Under the pieces are notes generated by a model, which made no database searches, was not told the DNA's origin, and saw only the letters and a list, made by a program, of their open reading frames with translations. Positions 1 to 5,842 of a stretch of 6,135 nt of DNA are shown here, in pieces. The translations under genes were made by a program, and so were the position numbers. The stretch lies in assembly GCA_023301405.1 (NCBI GenBank), contig JALZUX010000636.1:1-6135 (forward strand), given 5' to 3'. This stretch comes from Granulosicoccaceae bacterium. Its GTDB lineage: Bacteria > Pseudomonadota > Gammaproteobacteria > Granulosicoccales > Granulosicoccaceae. Positions within the stretch are counted from its first letter, which is position 1. Each line of letters begins with the position of its first letter.

Positions 1-9
1 TGCACTGCC

Positions 10-37
10 CTCGATACCAACAGATTCGGGTATCGAG
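10..37. repeat. Perfect 9-bp stem-loop near the left edge
   Basis: CTCGATACC (10-18) and GGTATCGAG (29-37) are perfect reverse complements around a 10-nt loop. The hairpin lies 63-90 bp beyond the stop of the minus-strand phosphatase gene. Neither strand has a T-run after it, so it is not a standard intrinsic terminator. It could be a 3'-end RNA structure, a protein-binding dyad, or part of whatever lies beyond the left edge. A plus-strand frame is open from base 1 to a TAA at 76-78 (26 codons), which might be the tail of a convergent gene, but this is too short to call. Confidence 0.5.
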
Positions 38-99
38 AACAGCACATGAACGGATCTGCGTTCGCTGATGTCAAGTAAAATTACAAACCAACGACGGTG

Positions 100-1050
100 C
101 TATTCATCTGCACCAGTTGTTATAAGGCAAGACTGAACACCGTCCCATCCCCACCCATCACCATCATAATCAACACACTCTCCCGCTACCGCTACCACAC
201 CTTCAATACGGCAGGAATTTTGACCATCCCAACCCCAACCATCTCCATCAAGATCTACACAAGGACCGTGGGCCGCGTTATCAACTACCAGCTCTGTAGG
301 CTGTAAGTTCTTTCGCCATTCAAAACTAGCTTGACCATTTTCAACAACAACTTTCCAAACATCACCAAAATCACGGACTTTGCCGTCTTCATCCTTAGGG
401 AATAGCATATTGTCTGAGGTATCTAGCCCGAGGCCTGAACAATCATCGTTGCCATCACCCATGATGTCGTAAAGCGTACCGCTGTGGCCCGCCACAACAA
501 TGGTGTCGCCGGCCGCTGTGGCCAGAATCGCATCAACGGTTGGACATTCAGAATCGGTAGTACCTTCAGGCTCTAGTTCTTCGCCATCCAGAGGTAGTTG
601 CACAACCGTTAAACCAGAACGTATGGCAATCTCTTGTACTGTCTGGTAGGTGCGCACTTTATGGCTTGAGTAAACCGCATTAATAGTAGCGGTAATTTGC
701 TGACCATCAAACCAGTCAGCAAGCAACTGCGCTCTTAGTAAACCAAGATCGCTTAGTTCTTCGGCACACTTACTGGTACCACAGACATCATCACGGTTAC
801 TACCCTTAGATACTTCTTCAGCCATCTTAGCTGTGAGCTCAAAACTATCTAAATCACCGTAAGAAAGTTCATAAGTATCAGAAGCAGGGCCGACTACACT
901 GGTGGTAGTCTTTTTCTCTGCGTGACGAGTGAAATACACCGTAACAGCAGTAGTGGTGAGGCCTTCAGCACTCACGACACCAGAAAAAGATAATGTGAAA
1001 ACGGATGCTGCTGCACTTGCAACTGCTAGTGATTTGACATAAGGAAACAT
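100..1050 (-). CDS. Exported histidine phosphatase with two C-terminal DGDGWGWDG repeats
   Basis: A 316-residue protein of the histidine phosphatase (phosphoglycerate mutase-like) superfamily, which removes phosphoryl groups through a phosphohistidine intermediate; the substrate is unknown. Residues 1-28 form a signal peptide with probable cleavage after VSA28, so the enzyme should act outside the cytoplasm. The catalytic motif is FTRHAEK (R42, H43). R133 in SSHKVRTYQT and H189 in VVAGHSGT match the other active-site positions. Residues 47-98 look like an insertion between the RHA motif and the usual L-x-x-x-G-x-x-x-A helix; they include C90 and C95. The C-terminus carries two 17-residue Cys-flanked repeats, C264-C280 and C292-C308, beyond the usual end of the catalytic fold. 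The ATG has GGAG six bases upstream (1057-1060). It seems to be transcribed alone from a promoter just upstream. The family call is firm; the target and the role of the tail are not known. Confidence 0.9.
   Translation of the reverse strand: MFPYVKSLAVASAAASVFTLSFSGVVSAEGLTTTAVTVYFTRHAEKKTTTSVVGPASDTYELSYGDLDSFELTAKMAEEVSKGSNRDDVCGTSKCAEELSDLGLLRAQLLADWFDGQQITATINAVYSSHKVRTYQTVQEIAIRSGLTVVQLPLDGEELEPEGTTDSECPTVDAILATAAGDTIVVAGHSGTLYDIMGDGNDDCSGLGLDTSDNMLFPKDEDGKVRDFGDVWKVVVENGQASFEWRKNLQPTELVVDNAAHGPCVDLDGDGWGWDGQNSCRIEGVVAVAGECVDYDGDGWGWDGVQSCLITTGADE
127..261 (-). repeat. Coding tandem repeat: two Cys-flanked DxDGDGWGWDG motifs
   Basis: Two copies of C-V-D-x-D-G-D-G-W-G-W-D-G-x-x-S-C lie at residues 264-280 (211-261) and 292-308 (127-177) of the phosphatase, 28 residues apart. 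Regularly spaced Asp and Gly resemble EF-hand, dockerin or thrombospondin type-3 calcium loops. The flanking cysteines could close each loop with a disulfide, which would suit an exported protein. Calcium binding and disulfide closure are inferences. A carbohydrate- or surface-binding tail is an alternative, since paired Trp residues are exposed in many such modules. Confidence 0.75.
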
Positions 1051-1074
1051 ATACTACTCCATTAATGAGCGAAT

Positions 1075-1103
1075 ATTCTAGCGGAAAGGTATGCACCAAA
1101 CAA
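1075..1103 (-). promoter_or_regulatory. Candidate sigma-70 promoter of the phosphatase gene
   Basis: On the minus strand a TTGTTT -35 (1098-1103) is separated by 17 bp from a TAGAAT -10 (1075-1080; 5 of 6 to consensus). It would start transcription about 20 bases before the ATG at 1050, leaving room for the GGAG ribosome binding site. The -35 is weak (3 of 6). Confidence 0.35.
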
Positions 1104-1317
1104 CCTACCTTCTTCTCACTAACGCGATGTCCACCACAACACTGACACTCTCAAAAATAACATTGAAAACGTATCAAACCCATTGCAAAACGCAATACAA
1201 GGCCAACTTGGTAAAGCCCGATAAACATCATTAGTGCAACTTATAACCCATCGTTGGCGCGTAGCAACCTACCGCATTTATCGAGTTACTCCAAAGGAAT
1301 TTTTAAAAGGCAATGAC

Positions 1318-1336
1318 GATGGCTGAAAGCGCCATC
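1318..1336 (-). terminator. Weak terminator-like hairpin after the FAH-family gene
   Basis: GATGGC (1318-1323) and GCCATC (1331-1336) form a 6-bp stem with a 7-nt loop, 45 bp past the FAH-family stop codon. On the minus strand the nearest T-run (TTTT) comes only about nine bases after the stem, so this is not a textbook intrinsic terminator. Confidence 0.2.
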
Positions 1337-1380
1337 TAACAACACACTCGGCAGGGGCTAATTTTAAATGCTAACGCCAC

Positions 1381-2403
1381 TCAGTCATCTGCGTTCGACA
1401 CACCCTGCACTTCTTGTTCAATCGCACCGAAAACCGACTTACCATCTGTGCCAATCATTTCAATACGAACCTTACTACCGTACTTCATGAAACCTGTTGA
1501 CGCCCTACCGTTATTAATGGTTTCTATCATTCGAAGTTCAGCGATACACGAATAACCCACACCACCTGCGGTGATTGGTTTACCGGGGCCACCATCCATT
1601 TTATTCGAGACAGTGCCGGACCCGATGACTGTACCGGAACACAGGCTGCGGGTTTTGGCCGCATGAGCGATAAGCATACCAAAGTCAAATGTCATATCCA
1701 TTCCTGCATCGGCTCGACCGAACGGCTCACCGTTGTAGTCAACCGACAATGGTAGATGTAATTTACCGTCCCGCCACACATCACCCAGTTCATCGGGGCT
1801 CACAGCCACGGGGGAAAAGGCTGACGAGGGCTTTGAATGGAAAAACCCAAACCCTTTGCCAAGTTCATCAGGGATCAGATTACGTAACGAAACATCATTG
1901 ACCAACATAATAAGGCGGATGGCCTGAAGTGCTTCTTCCCGGTTTGCCCCCATGGGGACATCGTCGACAATAACGGCAACCTCGCCTTCCATATCAATGC
2001 CGTAGGACTCATCTTCAACGACAATGGGTGAGCGGGGAGCGAGAAAGGTGTCAGAACCGCCCTGATACATCAACGGGACAGTCCAAAATGTCTCGGGCAT
2101 TTCGGCACCACGCGCTTTTCTGACTAGCTCTACATGATTGACATAGGCAGAACCATCAGCCCACTGGAACGCGCGTGGCAGTGGCGACAAAGCATCGCGC
2201 TCATGAAAGCGCTGAACCGGCTGATAACCCCGCTCTAGCGATTCTGCCACCCTGCCCAGACGAGACCCGCAAACTGACCAGTTATCCAACGCCAACTGCA
2301 GCGTTGTCGCAATGTGCCCTACCGCTGTGCATTGGGTTAGGTCTTTTGAAACGACCACAAGAATGCCATCGCGGCTGCCATTGTCAATTGTCGCAAGCTT
2401 CAT
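1381..2403 (-). CDS. Fumarylacetoacetate hydrolase (FAH) family protein
   Basis: A 340-residue cytosolic metal-dependent hydrolase of the FAH superfamily, whose members cleave C-C bonds in acyl-pyruvate-like or diketo acids; fumarylacetoacetase itself makes fumarate and acetoacetate at the end of tyrosine degradation. Residues 1 to about 80 resemble the N-terminal domain found in the roughly 330-residue bacterial FAH group. The catalytic domain follows, with YVNHVELVRKARG (87-99), PLMYQGGSD (110-118), the metal-binding E-x-E pair E139/E141, D170 in VNDVSLRN, K191 in FHSKPSS, and GTVIGSGTVSN (257-267). Length and motifs indicate a complete enzyme. GGGAAG (2410-2415) lies six bases before the ATG. 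An AT-rich stretch upstream should hold the promoter, but no clear -35/-10 pair was found. No homogentisate dioxygenase or zeta-class isomerase lies beside it, so the true substrate is uncertain; a general beta-diketone or acyl-pyruvate hydrolase is equally possible. Confidence 0.9.
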   Translation of the reverse strand: MKLATIDNGSRDGILVVVSKDLTQCTAVGHIATTLQLALDNWSVCGSRLGRVAESLERGYQPVQRFHERDALSPLPRAFQWADGSAYVNHVELVRKARGAEMPETFWTVPLMYQGGSDTFLAPRSPIVVEDESYGIDMEGEVAVIVDDVPMGANREEALQAIRLIMLVNDVSLRNLIPDELGKGFGFFHSKPSSAFSPVAVSPDELGDVWRDGKLHLPLSVDYNGEPFGRADAGMDMTFDFGMLIAHAAKTRSLCSGTVIGSGTVSNKMDGGPGKPITAGGVGYSCIAELRMIETINNGRASTGFMKYGSKVRIEMIGTDGKSVFGAIEQEVQGVSNADD

Positions 2404-2887
2404 TAATTGCTTCCCATCGTTTTTTATAACTATTTTAAAAATCAGATGACTAAAAACCGCTGACTACTCTTTCATAGTGAGCGATAAACGATCATACCAT
2501 AGCGGTTATGCGCAATACGTTATAACAAAGTACCGCCTTACAGATCGACGTGACGGCAAGCATAAGCCACTGAACTATCACCGTTAGAAATCAATAGCGT
2601 CAAAAAAATCTAGGACACTGGCCCCATAACAGTATTTTCTGCGTTGCACTTACCTTTTGCAGCGGTGCTGTGAGCAACACTATTTTTCCTGCATTGAATT
2701 GCGTTAATTCACCATCTACATTGGTGGAACGTGGAAATCGTAAGAACTCAGCACCACTGCCAAGCAAAACTAAACAATCAGATAAAAATTCATTGTCATC
2801 ATCGGTGAAAATTTTGAACGATTAATTGCGCACTTTTAGCCAAACCCACACTTAGCCTCAGTATGCTTCTGATCTGTCAGAAACATC
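2404..2887. other. Gene-poor region upstream of the FAH-family gene
   Basis: No intact gene was recognised. The part next to 2404 is AT-rich and probably carries the leftward FAH promoter; TAAAAT and TATAAA boxes are visible but have no matching -35. An imperfect dyad GCGGTTAT (2502-2509) / ATAA...CCGC (to about 2536) and the 8-bp palindrome GTTATAAC (2519-2526) are present. The minus strand from 2821 to 2600 is open but start-less, and is listed separately. Confidence 0.5.
2600..2821 (-). pseudogene. Possible gene remnant: start-less open frame of 73 codons
   Basis: On the minus strand this frame runs from just after a TAA (2822-2824) to a TGA at 2600-2602. It has no ATG and no plausible early GTG or TTG with a ribosome binding site. 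The translation looks protein-like, with acidic TDDDNEF, then LVLLGSGAEFLRFPRS, DGELTQFNAGKIVLLTAP and KILLWGQ, rather than low-complexity shadow sequence. It is antisense to nothing known and sits in an otherwise empty region. It could be a decayed C-terminal fragment of a lost gene or a chance open frame; I recognise no family. Confidence 0.25.
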
Positions 2888-3091
2888 ATGAGGTTCCAAA
2901 TAAAACACACAAGCTACACACCTAAAAAGGCGTATGGCAAGTGCCCAACCCTCCATGGAATCAACAAGCAGAAAGCGCACAGAAACATACAAAAGATTCA
3001 ACTGATCAGGGAACGATTAACAGACACCAAACAGGAACAGTACTTTGCGTATTTCCAAAAGTACTGTGAAAAAAAAGAAAAGAAGCTTTGA
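2888..3091 (+). CDS. Doubtful small basic hypothetical protein
   Basis: A 67-residue ORF rich in Lys and Gln, with a C-terminal half (about residues 33-67) that could form a charged amphipathic helix ending in KKEKKL. It has no signal peptide, membrane segment or recognised motif. There is no convincing ribosome binding site before the ATG, only TCAGAAAC. It points the same way as the GST gene 74 bp downstream, and its stop overlaps the candidate GST -35 box. It may be a real small protein or a chance ORF in A-rich DNA; I lean towards chance. Confidence 0.25.
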   Translation: MRFQIKHTSYTPKKAYGKCPTLHGINKQKAHRNIQKIQLIRERLTDTKQEQYFAYFQKYCEKKEKKL

Positions 3092-3115
3092 ACCAGCCAC
3101 TTACAATAATATAGT
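3088..3115 (+). promoter_or_regulatory. Candidate promoter of the GST gene
   Basis: A TTGAAC -35 (3088-3093; 4 of 6) and a TATAGT -10 (3110-3115; 5 of 6) are separated by 16 bp. The predicted start near 3122 gives a leader of about 44 nt before the ATG at 3166. The -35 overlaps the stop codon of the doubtful small ORF, which favours separate transcription of the GST gene. Confidence 0.4.
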
Positions 3116-3165
3116 AAGATATTCTCACTACGCTCTATAGGCACAAGTGTTCCACCGAATAGCAA

Positions 3166-3825
3166 ATGACCGAATTACCCTTGCCAATTTTATACAGCTT
3201 CAGACGCTGTCCCTACGCAATACGAGCTCGTATTGTACTGCTATTATGCGCACAAGACGTTGAGTTGCGTGAAGTGCTGCTAGCCAACAAACCTGTGCAA
3301 ATGCAACAAGTCTCGGCCAAGGCAACAGTGCCAGTACTTTGCCTGCCTGATGGCAATATCCTTGACGAGAGCCTTGACATCATGCAGTGGGCTATAGCCC
3401 GCAGCCTTGATCCAGAAAAGCTGTTTAGCGTAGCAAGCGAACAACAGAGCCAACTTGATCTAATCAAACACAACGACACCGAGTTTAAACATTGGCTTGA
3501 TCGTTACAAGTACCATACTCGCCACCCGGAACACCCACCTGAGTACTACCAACATAATGCAGAGCAATTTCTTGGTATTCTGGAAGCGCACCTTATTCAC
3601 AGTCCGTACTTATTTGGGAAACGCCCACAGCTAGCTGATGTAGCCATTATGCCTTTTGTCCGTCAGCTTGCCGGAGTCGACAGAAAATGGTTTGACAACA
3701 CTCACTATAGTGCCGTCAAAATTTGGCTTGCGAACTGGCTAAGTAGCCAGTTGCTCATAAACGCCATGGTTAAGTACCCGCCCTGGAGCACTGACCAAAT
3801 TACAATCGTACTCACCAACACCTGA
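3166..3825 (+). CDS. Glutathione S-transferase family protein, Cys-type (omega-like N-domain)
   Basis: A 219-residue complete soluble GST. The N-terminal thioredoxin-like domain (about 5-80) has SFRRCPYAIRAR (11-22), with C15 as the probable catalytic cysteine. It also has the cis-proline P56 in KATVPVL and the glutathione-binding E68-S69 in DESLDIMQW. The helical C-terminal domain (about 90-205) contains PQLADVAIMPFVRQ (154-167), the conserved N-capping box with D158, followed by a VDRKWFD stretch. The Cys rather than Tyr or Ser suggests thiol-transfer or deglutathionylation rather than classic conjugation. It is not the zeta class (no S-S-x-x-C motif), so it should not be called maleylacetoacetate isomerase despite the FAH-family gene nearby. 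There is no clear Shine-Dalgarno before the ATG, but the next in-frame start would remove the active site. The last dozen residues (ITIVLTNT) are outside the conserved fold, and the stop lies in a tandem repeat. The physiological substrate is unknown. Confidence 0.9.
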   Translation: MTELPLPILYSFRRCPYAIRARIVLLLCAQDVELREVLLANKPVQMQQVSAKATVPVLCLPDGNILDESLDIMQWAIARSLDPEKLFSVASEQQSQLDLIKHNDTEFKHWLDRYKYHTRHPEHPPEYYQHNAEQFLGILEAHLIHSPYLFGKRPQLADVAIMPFVRQLAGVDRKWFDNTHYSAVKIWLANWLSSQLLINAMVKYPPWSTDQITIVLTNT

Positions 3826-3847
3826 CACCTGACACCTGACACCTGAC
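3818..3847 (+). repeat. 7-bp tandem repeat (CCTGACA, 4 copies) across the GST stop codon
   Basis: Four consecutive units begin at 3821, 3828, 3835 and 3842; the last differs at its final base (CCTGACG). The three bases before the array (ACA, 3818-3820) continue the pattern. The GST stop TGA (3823-3825) is in the first unit. Each unit contains TGA, so changes in copy number after the first unit would not alter the protein. Short perfect arrays like this usually arise by replication slippage. Confidence 0.85.
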
Positions 3848-3956
3848 GATAACTATAACTGCACCGGTCATTCTTTTTGTTATTAAACTGCTGCTCTATT
3901 AGAACAAAATCAGTTACGTTCCGATGAAGAGCACGTCATAGAAAATCATCTAAAAC

Positions 3957-4865
3957 TCAGGAGGATACATTTTTTTCAAAAGTCACCCCAGCTGCCTTTT
4001 CATAGATTTTCAACATGGCGCTTTTAGGTTCTGACTGATAACCCGCCTCCATAGCGGCCTCGTAGCTTGCCGTCATTGCTTGCACCACAGGAATCAGGGC
4101 CTGTGTTTCCACCGCCATCCCCTGTACGTTGATGATATCTTTGTATGCCCCCTGCATGGGAAAATCGTTACTAAAATTGCGTTCAAGCATGCGTGGGACA
4201 AAATGCTCTGCGGCAAAACTGCGCGCACTGGCAGAGGTCACTACACTAGCCACTTGCTCGGCGTCGAGTCCAACAGCTACCGCCAACGGCAGTAACTCGC
4301 AAAGTGCAGCAATGTTTATGTTGTAGATCACATTATTGATGGCTTTCATCGCCTGCCCGCTACCATTGGTACCGCAGTAGCGAACATCACCGCCAAAGCA
4401 ATTCAGATAATGCTGCACATCATGAAACACATCACGAGCGCCACCAAACATAACGGTCAAGCTTCCGTCCTGAGCGCGTGCAGGCAGACCGGATACAGGA
4501 CAATCACAATAGGTTACACCCAACTCACTTGCAGAAGAGGTAATCTTGATCGCGTCGTTTCGGTCAAGTGTGGTGGTATCAATGACGGTGAGATTCTTGT
4601 TACCGGCAGTTGAAATACCATCCGCCCCAAATAGTGTTTCCTTTACTTCAGGCGCGTAGGGAAGACAAAGAAAAATCAATTCACAGGCTACAGCAACACC
4701 TGCAGGATTAACGCATTCAATCGCACCCCCACTGACCAGAGATTCTATTGCCGCCGGATCGTTATCAAAAACATAAAGCGCTTCAGCCTTTCCTAAAAGA
4801 TGCTGCGCCATCCCGCCCCCCATATTACCAAGGCCAATAAAGCCAACTTTGTTATACTCTGGCAT
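3957..4865 (-). CDS. NAD(P)-dependent beta-hydroxyacid dehydrogenase (3-hydroxyisobutyrate dehydrogenase family)
   Basis: A 302-residue cytosolic oxidoreductase of the beta-hydroxyacid dehydrogenase family, which also includes tartronate semialdehyde reductase. The N-terminal Rossmann fold begins with VGFIGLGNMG (7-16), and D34 in YVFDND ends the second strand; an acid there fits NAD preference, an inference. The substrate motif is DCPVSGLPARAQDGSL (121-136), where the more usual PVSGG reads PVSGL. The catalytic lysine is K174 in GSGQAMKAINN (168-178), and K242-D243 in AYKDI match the conserved C-terminal KD pair. The frame stays open 29 codons further upstream (to 4952), but GGGGGA six bases before the ATG at 4865 and the family's usual N-terminus fix the start here. 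The 173-bp gap to cysZ, with a possible terminator, suggests its own promoter. The exact hydroxyacid is unknown. Confidence 0.92.
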   Translation of the reverse strand: MPEYNKVGFIGLGNMGGGMAQHLLGKAEALYVFDNDPAAIESLVSGGAIECVNPAGVAVACELIFLCLPYAPEVKETLFGADGISTAGNKNLTVIDTTTLDRNDAIKITSSASELGVTYCDCPVSGLPARAQDGSLTVMFGGARDVFHDVQHYLNCFGGDVRYCGTNGSGQAMKAINNVIYNINIAALCELLPLAVAVGLDAEQVASVVTSASARSFAAEHFVPRMLERNFSNDFPMQGAYKDIINVQGMAVETQALIPVVQAMTASYEAAMEAGYQSEPKSAMLKIYEKAAGVTFEKNVSS

Positions 4866-4871
4866 TCGACA

Positions 4872-4877
4872 TCCCCC
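4872..4877 (-). promoter_or_regulatory. Strong ribosome binding site that fixes the dehydrogenase start
   Basis: GGGGGA on the minus strand lies six bases before the ATG at 4865. The longer upstream ATG at 4952 would add 29 Cys-rich residues with no family counterpart. Confidence 0.7.
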
Positions 4878-4961
4878 GTTACAATTTACACCACAGGCTT
4901 CATAAACCACGCTGCCTTTCGTACACGTTTCTTCAAAGCGACAGCGCCCCACTCACGAGTA

Positions 4962-5017
4962 GGTAGCTGTTACCACTGCGTTGACAAGCCACTGATAGCC
5001 CCTGCCTTTGAGCTACC
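4962..5017. promoter_or_regulatory. Nested inverted and direct repeats upstream of the dehydrogenase gene
   Basis: GGTAGCT (4962-4968) and AGCTACC (5011-5017) are 7-bp inverted arms 42 bp apart. Between them the hexamer CCACTG occurs twice, at 4973-4978 and 4989-4994, 16 bp apart, around a TTGACAA heptamer (4981-4987). The left arm can also pair locally as GGTA-N5-TACC (4962-4974). On the minus strand TTGTCA within this block is a 5-of-6 match to a -35 box, but no good -10 follows. This may be the operator or promoter region of the dehydrogenase gene; the regulator is unknown. Confidence 0.3.
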
Positions 5018-5027
5018 CTGCACCGAC

Positions 5028-5052
5028 AAAAAAACTGATCAAGCCCTGGTCA
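5028..5052 (-). terminator. Possible intrinsic terminator overlapping the end of cysZ
   Basis: On the minus strand TGACCA (5052-5047) can pair with TGATCA (5041-5036) with one mismatch. After one further base comes a run of seven T residues (5034-5028). The stem is short and includes the cysZ stop codon, so it may be weak. If it works, it would separate cysZ transcription from the dehydrogenase gene downstream. Confidence 0.35.
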
Positions 5053-5803
5053 AATTGCCTTCTCGTAGATAATCAACGTAAAGTGCCGTGGCACCGGCCA
5101 CTGCTACCGGCATAATGAAAAGGTTGACAAGAGGTATCATGCTGATTAGCGCCACCGTTGAGCCAAACCCATAGGCCACCTTTCGGCGCTTGCGCATAGT
5201 GTGGCGGACTTCTTTAAATAGTGCACCATGGTTGCCCAACGGATAATCCATGTACTCCAGTGCAAACATCCAGGCACCGAATAAAAAAAGCAACACCGGT
5301 GCGACAAGGTTGATCAGTGGCACAAATTGCAGTATCAGCAACGGCACAATACACACTAATAGATAAGATAATTTGGCTAACTCAGACCACATCAACCTTG
5401 GCACGCTCTTTACCAGAGTCAACCATGAAGGTGCCGGAGTACTAGTACTGCCAAGCAAGTGAGCTTCAACTCGCTCAGCCAACAATCCGTTAAAGGGCGC
5501 ACCAATCAGGTTGGCAACTAATGTGAAGACAAATGCCAATGAAAACACTAACACCAATGACACAAGCCAATGCAGCACTGTTTGCAGTGCCCTTACTAAC
5601 CACCAGTCTCCCCATTGAGAGAAAAGTGCGAAAGAATCTAACCACGCTGTAGCCAACTGGTTCACCCACCACCCCAACACCCCGAACACCAGCAGGTTGA
5701 TCAGCAGCGGCATCAACACAAAGCGCCGCAACCCCGGTTGCCGCACCAGACGCCAGCCTTTAGCCACGTAACCAGCTGATTGTACGAAACCGGGGTTATT
5801 CAT
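5039..5803 (-). CDS. cysZ: CysZ-like sulfate transporter (EI24/CysZ family membrane protein)
   Basis: A 254-residue inner-membrane protein, close in length to E. coli CysZ, which admits sulfate for cysteine biosynthesis. Hydrophobic segments lie at about 28-48, 72-100, 143-180 (long, probably a hairpin) and 210-243. Family marks include GLRRFVLMPLLINLLVF (24-40), ANLIGAPFNGLLAERVE (97-113), the highly typical LEYMDYPLGNHG (182-193) and a basic RKRRK loop (204-208). The start at 5803 (MNNPGF) is chosen over the in-frame ATG at 5959 for two reasons. CysZ proteins begin this close to the GLRRF segment, and a good promoter at 5843-5872 lies inside the longer frame. The Shine-Dalgarno before 5803 is poor. 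No other cys gene is in view. Assignment to the family is firm; sulfate transport is inferred from homology. Confidence 0.9.
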   Translation of the reverse strand: MNNPGFVQSAGYVAKGWRLVRQPGLRRFVLMPLLINLLVFGVLGWWVNQLATAWLDSFALFSQWGDWWLVRALQTVLHWLVSLVLVFSLAFVFTLVANLIGAPFNGLLAERVEAHLLGSTSTPAPSWLTLVKSVPRLMWSELAKLSYLLVCIVPLLILQFVPLINLVAPVLLFLFGAWMFALEYMDYPLGNHGALFKEVRHTMRKRRKVAYGFGSTVALISMIPLVNLFIMPVAVAGATALYVDYLREGNLTRA

Positions 5804-5842
5804 TGAGATTGACCAGTGAAGAGTAAATATAAGGACACCTTT

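Larger units (their letters stand above)
1051..1380. other. Intergenic spacer between the phosphatase and FAH-family genes
   Basis: No gene was recognised in these 330 bases. They hold a probable minus-strand promoter at 1075-1103, a small hairpin ATTGC-N5-GCAAT at 1182-1196, a wide inverted repeat GCCAAC (1202-1207) / GTTGGC (1253-1258), and a weak terminator-like hairpin at 1318-1336. The length and the promoter argue that the two flanking minus-strand genes are transcribed separately. Confidence 0.6.

Noticed and set aside
97..306. 69-residue plus-strand ORF opposite the phosphatase repeats
   Set aside because: It is an antisense shadow of the repeat-coding part of the phosphatase gene, with a Thr/Ile/Pro-rich translation typical of reverse-strand reading of Asp/Gly codons.
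1202..1258. GCCAAC / GTTGGC inverted repeat as an integron attC site
   Set aside because: The arms do not fit the RYYYAAC / GTTRRRY core sites, no inner L boxes are seen, and there is no integrase or cassette array.
2600..2640. Terminator at the seven-base T-run at 2603-2609 (minus strand)
   Set aside because: No stem longer than three pairs precedes the T-run.
3844..3879. Intrinsic terminator after the GST gene, ending in TTCTTTTTG
   Set aside because: The only stem available (TGAC-G with CGGTCA) is about five pairs with a bulge and a 16-nt loop, too weak to call.
4866..4952. N-terminal extension of the dehydrogenase to an ATG at 4952
   Set aside because: The added 29 residues are Cys-rich and unlike the family N-terminus, while the ATG at 4865 has a strong GGGGGA at ideal spacing directly before the Rossmann motif.
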